A stretch of DNA of 45,672 nucleotides, from the NCBI GenBank assembly GCA_030834695.1, contig JAUQXK010000109.1:1-45672 (forward strand). Direction: 5' to 3'. Source of the DNA: Desulfobacterales bacterium. Lineage in GTDB: Bacteria > Desulfobacterota > Desulfobacteria > Desulfobacterales > SpSt-501. Below, one piece after another: positions 43,092 through 45,672 of the stretch. The notes under the pieces were generated by a model, which saw only the letters and a list, made by a program, of their open reading frames with translations, did no database searches and was not told the DNA's origin. The number at the start of each line of letters is the position of its first letter. Within the stretch, counting starts at the first letter, position 1. The position numbers were made by a program, and so were the translations under genes.

Positions 43092-43457
43092 TTATTCAAG
43101 ATCTTCGTATACCGCTTGCCTGAACCGCGGGGTGCAGATGGCGAGAAATATCAAATCCCTTTGGCCGATGTTGGTGATTCGCTGGCGGCATGATGGGGGT
43201 ATGAGCACGATGTCGCCGGCATTCACGTCGTGCGGGGAAAGATCGCCGACCTCCATGCGACCCCTCCCGTCGAGAATAACGTAGCGCTCCGCCGTCCCGA
43301 CCAGCCGATGCCAGCGTGTGGCGACGCTGGGCGCGACGCGCACGCGGGCGATCGACACTTCCGGATCATCCGGCGTATTGGATAGCTCGATGATTGAGCA
43401 CCGCTCGGGCGTGTCGAATTCTGCTCCGAGGTTGATGTGCCGGATGCCTTCTTTCAT
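43092..43457 (-). CDS. Small cupin-domain protein
   Basis: A 121-residue single-cupin protein. VAPSVATRWHRLVGTAERYV is the first cupin motif with His and Glu ligands, followed by VILDGRGRMEVGD and the second motif region DVNAGDIVLIPPSCRQRITN, in which the usual His is replaced near C-R-Q-R. The metal site may therefore be incomplete. The ribosome site is weak. Cupins of this size are often sugar- or small-molecule-binding or mannose-6-phosphate-isomerase-like; no substrate can be assigned. Its relation to the neighbouring cheW, 80 bases upstream on the same strand, is unclear. Confidence 0.85.
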   Translation of the reverse strand: MKEGIRHINLGAEFDTPERCSIIELSNTPDDPEVSIARVRVAPSVATRWHRLVGTAERYVILDGRGRMEVGDLSPHDVNAGDIVLIPPSCRQRITNIGQRDLIFLAICTPRFRQAVYEDLE

Positions 43458-43537
43458 ATCGCACGGCGGTTGCTTGCTGGCTATTCCTTGAATAATCCCT
43501 CAACCAGCTAATCACGTCAAGCGATTGCCTCGTTATG

Positions 43538-44032
43538 CTAGGCCGCGAGCTGGATGGTGGCAGTGTTTTCCTCATACAGCACGCGGTCGATGTCGAGCAG
43601 GATTTTAACCCCTTCCCCGCTTTTGGCCATGCCCAGGATGTAGTCCGTGCTGAGGCTGCCCCCAAAGGCGGGCGCCTCCTCGATCTCCTCGGCCCGGATG
43701 TTCAACACTTCCGAGACCCCGTCCACCACGATGCCGATCGGCACGGTGCCCGAGGAGGCCACCTGCGCTTCCACCACGATGATGCAGGTGCGCTCGGTGT
43801 AGCCCGCCTCCTCCAGTCCGAAGCGCAGCCGCAGGTCCACCACCGGGATCACTTTGCCGCGCAGGTTGATCACCCCCTTCACATGCCCGGGGGTCTGGGG
43901 CACGAAGGTGATTGGCATCAGGCCGATGATCTCCTTGATCTTCATGATCCGGATGCCGTACTGCTCCTTTGCCAGCGCAAAGGTGAGATATTTCCCGGCG
44001 ATCTTTTCACCGAACTCCGCTGATTGTGCCAT
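43538..44032 (-). CDS. cheW: Chemotaxis coupling protein CheW
   Basis: A 164-residue CheW, a single SH3-like coupling domain. KYLTFALAKEQYGIRIMKIK opens the fold, then IIGLMPITFVPQTPGHVKGV, INLRGKVIPVVDLRLRFGL, CIIVVEAQ, VGIVVDGVSEVLNI (the common VDxVxEV patch) and DYILGMAKSGEGVKILLDID. It links chemoreceptors to the kinase CheA. GGAGA precedes the ATG by eight bases. Upstream on the same strand is a chemoreceptor remnant, so this was probably a receptor-CheW pair. CheA and other che genes are not in the window. Confidence 0.96.
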   Translation of the reverse strand: MAQSAEFGEKIAGKYLTFALAKEQYGIRIMKIKEIIGLMPITFVPQTPGHVKGVINLRGKVIPVVDLRLRFGLEEAGYTERTCIIVVEAQVASSGTVPIGIVVDGVSEVLNIRAEEIEEAPAFGGSLSTDYILGMAKSGEGVKILLDIDRVLYEENTATIQLAA

Positions 44033-44059
44033 CTTCTGATCTCCGTCTATTATGATTTA

Positions 44060-44097
44060 GCAGCGAACCAATGCCCTGCCCGGACTTGGTTCGCTGC
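44060..44097 (-). promoter_or_regulatory. Perfect 12-base inverted repeat in the cheW leader
   Basis: GCAGCGAACCAA (44060-44071), a 14-base loop, then TTGGTTCGCTGC (44086-44097). The arms are perfectly complementary, giving a strong hairpin in the RNA between the receptor remnant and cheW. It ends 27 bases before the cheW ATG (44032). The following bases are not U-rich, so it is not a classic terminator. It may be an attenuator, an RNA-processing or stability element, or an operator. Confidence 0.6.
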
Positions 44098-44125
44098 GGT
44101 TCTGACTGGTACCTCGGCGGCCAGG

Positions 44126-44755
44126 TTAAAAGTTTTCCAGTTCGTCCGCGCTCGCCAACGGGTTCATCTGCTCGGGATCCGTCTGGGCCTTCTTCTTGGC
44201 AGGAGCTGCTTTCTTGAGAAGCCCCTTGGCCTTTTTCCCGAGGCCGTCGGAGAAAGGCAGATTGGTTAACGATAGGAAAATCCCACCGATGATCGCAATG
44301 GCGTTGCGGATCGCATGCGAGGCTGCCAGAAACTCATCTTCGTTCTGGGTGACCACAAGCGACCAGTCCGTCAGTTCGGCAAAAGCAAATCCCGCGATCT
44401 TGTCGACACCCTTGAAACGGTAGGTTGCAACGCCCTTTTTTGTTGACCCGATGGCCTCGAAAATATCAGCCATTTCGGGAATCTTGCCGATGTCCTCATT
44501 GTTGATGAATTCTTTCTTCGGATGGATGATGATCATGCCGGCCGCGTTCACGACATAGGGGTAGCCCGTTTGCCCCGTTTTTGCATCCGTGACGGCACCG
44601 GTGAAGAACTCAACCTTTACTAGATTCACCAGGGCGCCAACGAACTCGCCGGAATCATCTTTTAGCGAAAAGCAGAAGGGCGATCGGTTCATCCAAACAA
44701 AGAAACTGGTTGATACGATGTCTTGATAATTTATTCGGTCAGAGCGGGGAAAACT
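44126..44755 (-). pseudogene. Methyl-accepting chemotaxis protein remnant (Cache domain joined to tail)
   Basis: Receptor-like coding sequence is readable from about 44755 (just after an in-frame TAA at 44758..44756) to the stop at 44126. The first ATG is at 44692, but good receptor sequence precedes it (RSDRINYQDIVSTSFFVW). The Cache-type sensor part includes GYPYVVNAAGMIIIHPKKEF and GFAFAELTDWSLVVTQNEDE. A TM2-like start (RNAIAIIGGIFLSL) then runs straight into a basic-acidic tail (KKAAPAKKKAQTDPEQMN, ending DELENF) typical of receptor C-termini. HAMP and the kinase-control hairpin are missing, and so are the first membrane helix and the start. I read this as a truncated, internally deleted receptor. 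A short Cache-only protein from 44692 could still be made. Confidence 0.65.
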
Positions 44756-44935
44756 TTAGGCGGGATACACGCTGTCCAGGCGTCCGCCTGACGCGGTTTC
44801 GAATGGCTGAATGGCAGAGGGAAAGGACCGCTCCGGAATTATGTTTGATTTTGCATAGCGGAAGGTTATAGAGTTCTTAGCGTGTTCAATTGAGCTCCAT
44901 CCCAAGATTACTGTAAGGGACTCCCGGAACGTTGC

Positions 44936-45571
44936 ATGTCCAGACTGCTTGTACTCATTCTCTCGGCCCTCTTGGCCGCATGCAGCAGCCTTCCCGAGGT
45001 CGCCGATCCGAATTCGGATGCGCCGGAAGCTCGGAGAAATCAGATTTTATCCTTCCAGAATGCGGCGTCCTATCAAGAGGCACTGCAGGTGTGGCGAACT
45101 CCGGAGGACGTCAATGCCTGGATCGGCGCCAGGTTCCGTTATGATCTGCCGCGGGCGATGGCGATGTCCGAGACCCAGCGAACCGGGTCCGGCCAAGTGG
45201 CCATATACGAACCGCAGGATTTCTTCGATGATCCTTCAGGCATATGTGTCGACCTGTCGCGATTTGCCGTCGAGGCCCTCCGGCAAATCGACCCGGATTC
45301 GAAGCCGAATTACCTGATGATCGAGTTTGAGCCGGTCCAGATATCCGGCAACACGCTGCGCATGCACTGGCTGGCGTCCTTCAAGCGGGATGGGAAACAT
45401 TATTTCTTCGCCGACTCAAAGCGCCCCGGCCATATCGCGGGTCCCTATGCGGATACGCAGCAATTCATCGACGCGTATACGAAGTACCGAGGCCGACAGA
45501 TCGTCACTTTCCGCGAAATCGAGTCTTTCCAACGCAAGCAACGCTCGCCGGCCTTGAAGAAACAACCCTGA
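44936..45571 (+). CDS. Lipoprotein with transglutaminase-like cysteine protease fold
   Basis: A 211-residue protein. The signal peptide MSRLLVLILSALLAACSS has a lipobox (L-A-A-C), so it is probably lipid-anchored. The mature part shows SGICVDLSRFAVEALRQID, which carries the Cys of the transglutaminase-like core, then MHWLASFKRDGKHYFFADSK with a candidate His-Asp pair, and a polar basic C-terminus. The Cys, His, Asp order fits bacterial transglutaminase-like peptidases; the specific reaction is unknown. An AAGGGA lies about 17 bases before the ATG, far for a ribosome site. It diverges from the chemoreceptor remnant. Nothing recognisable is seen in the last 100 bases after it. Confidence 0.75.
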   Translation: MSRLLVLILSALLAACSSLPEVADPNSDAPEARRNQILSFQNAASYQEALQVWRTPEDVNAWIGARFRYDLPRAMAMSETQRTGSGQVAIYEPQDFFDDPSGICVDLSRFAVEALRQIDPDSKPNYLMIEFEPVQISGNTLRMHWLASFKRDGKHYFFADSKRPGHIAGPYADTQQFIDAYTKYRGRQIVTFREIESFQRKQRSPALKKQP

Positions 45572-45672
45572 CGCCTATATCAGGTGAACCCAAAGCAGTT
45601 CGTTCCGAGTCATAACTCCCGAGTTTCCTAACTTCCTCAAATTAGGATAACTTATTGAAATCGTTAGATCCG

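Noticed and set aside
1-45672. CRISPR arrays, insertion sequences, prophage genes, rRNA and tRNA genes
   Set aside because: None found by eye: no short direct-repeat arrays, transposase or integrase motifs, or cloverleaf-like sequences.

Overview
The window reads as a contiguous piece of a GC-rich bacterial chromosome with no phage, transposon, CRISPR array or rRNA/tRNA gene that I could see. Gene content (RecBCD with an IHF-type gene, MSHA-like pilus, LarB, AzlCD, CheW with a chemoreceptor remnant, PrpD-family enzyme, GreA/B-type factor) and protein style suggest a Gram-negative from the former Deltaproteobacteria, most likely Desulfobacterota (Desulfobacterales/Desulfosarcina-like). This placement is inference from protein style, not from a marker gene.

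Layout. 1-8.9 kb (minus strand): an IHF/HU gene, then recC, a FliK-like gene, a FlhB C-domain-like gene, recB and the start of recD. From recC to recD all four junctions overlap, so two flagellar-export-like genes sit inside a translationally coupled RecBCD operon. 9-11 kb: a PP2C phosphatase and an FHA protein (plus strand). 10.9-15.5 kb: elongation factor P diverging from guaA, a membrane coiled-coil protein, larB and a small helical protein. 15.5-17.4 kb: a minus-strand pair made of a membrane protein with 24-residue Trp/Gly leucine-rich repeats and a small lipoprotein. 17.6-20.9 kb: lhgO and an HDOD-GGDEF-REC signalling protein. 21.3-29.8 kb: an MSHA/type IV-pilus-like assembly locus, with PilM/N-, PilO- and PilP-like proteins, a secretin and two prepilins on plus, and the inner-membrane protein and assembly ATPase converging on minus.

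30-37 kb: azlCD, a transketolase-family enzyme, a GreA/B-family factor overlapping a DUF401 permease, and a MmgE/PrpD enzyme. 37.2-41.9 kb: a YhaO-YhaN (SbcD-SbcC-like) nuclease/ATPase pair. 42.2-43.0 kb: an orphan 258-residue protein whose C-terminal half resembles, by eye, Cyt/volvatoxin-type pore formers. 43.1-45.6 kb: a cupin, CheW, a decayed chemoreceptor and a transglutaminase-like lipoprotein.

How they may work together: two double-strand-break processing systems (RecBCD, YhaON) lie in one window. Cyclic-di-GMP signalling (an active-looking GGDEF with an I-site) lies next to a pilus whose ATPase carries a degenerate c-di-GMP-binding-type N-domain. The most unusual points are the FliK/FlhB-like insertion in recBCD, the repeat-protein/lipoprotein pair and the Cyt-like orphan. 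All functions are read from sequence motifs and remembered families; no database search was run.
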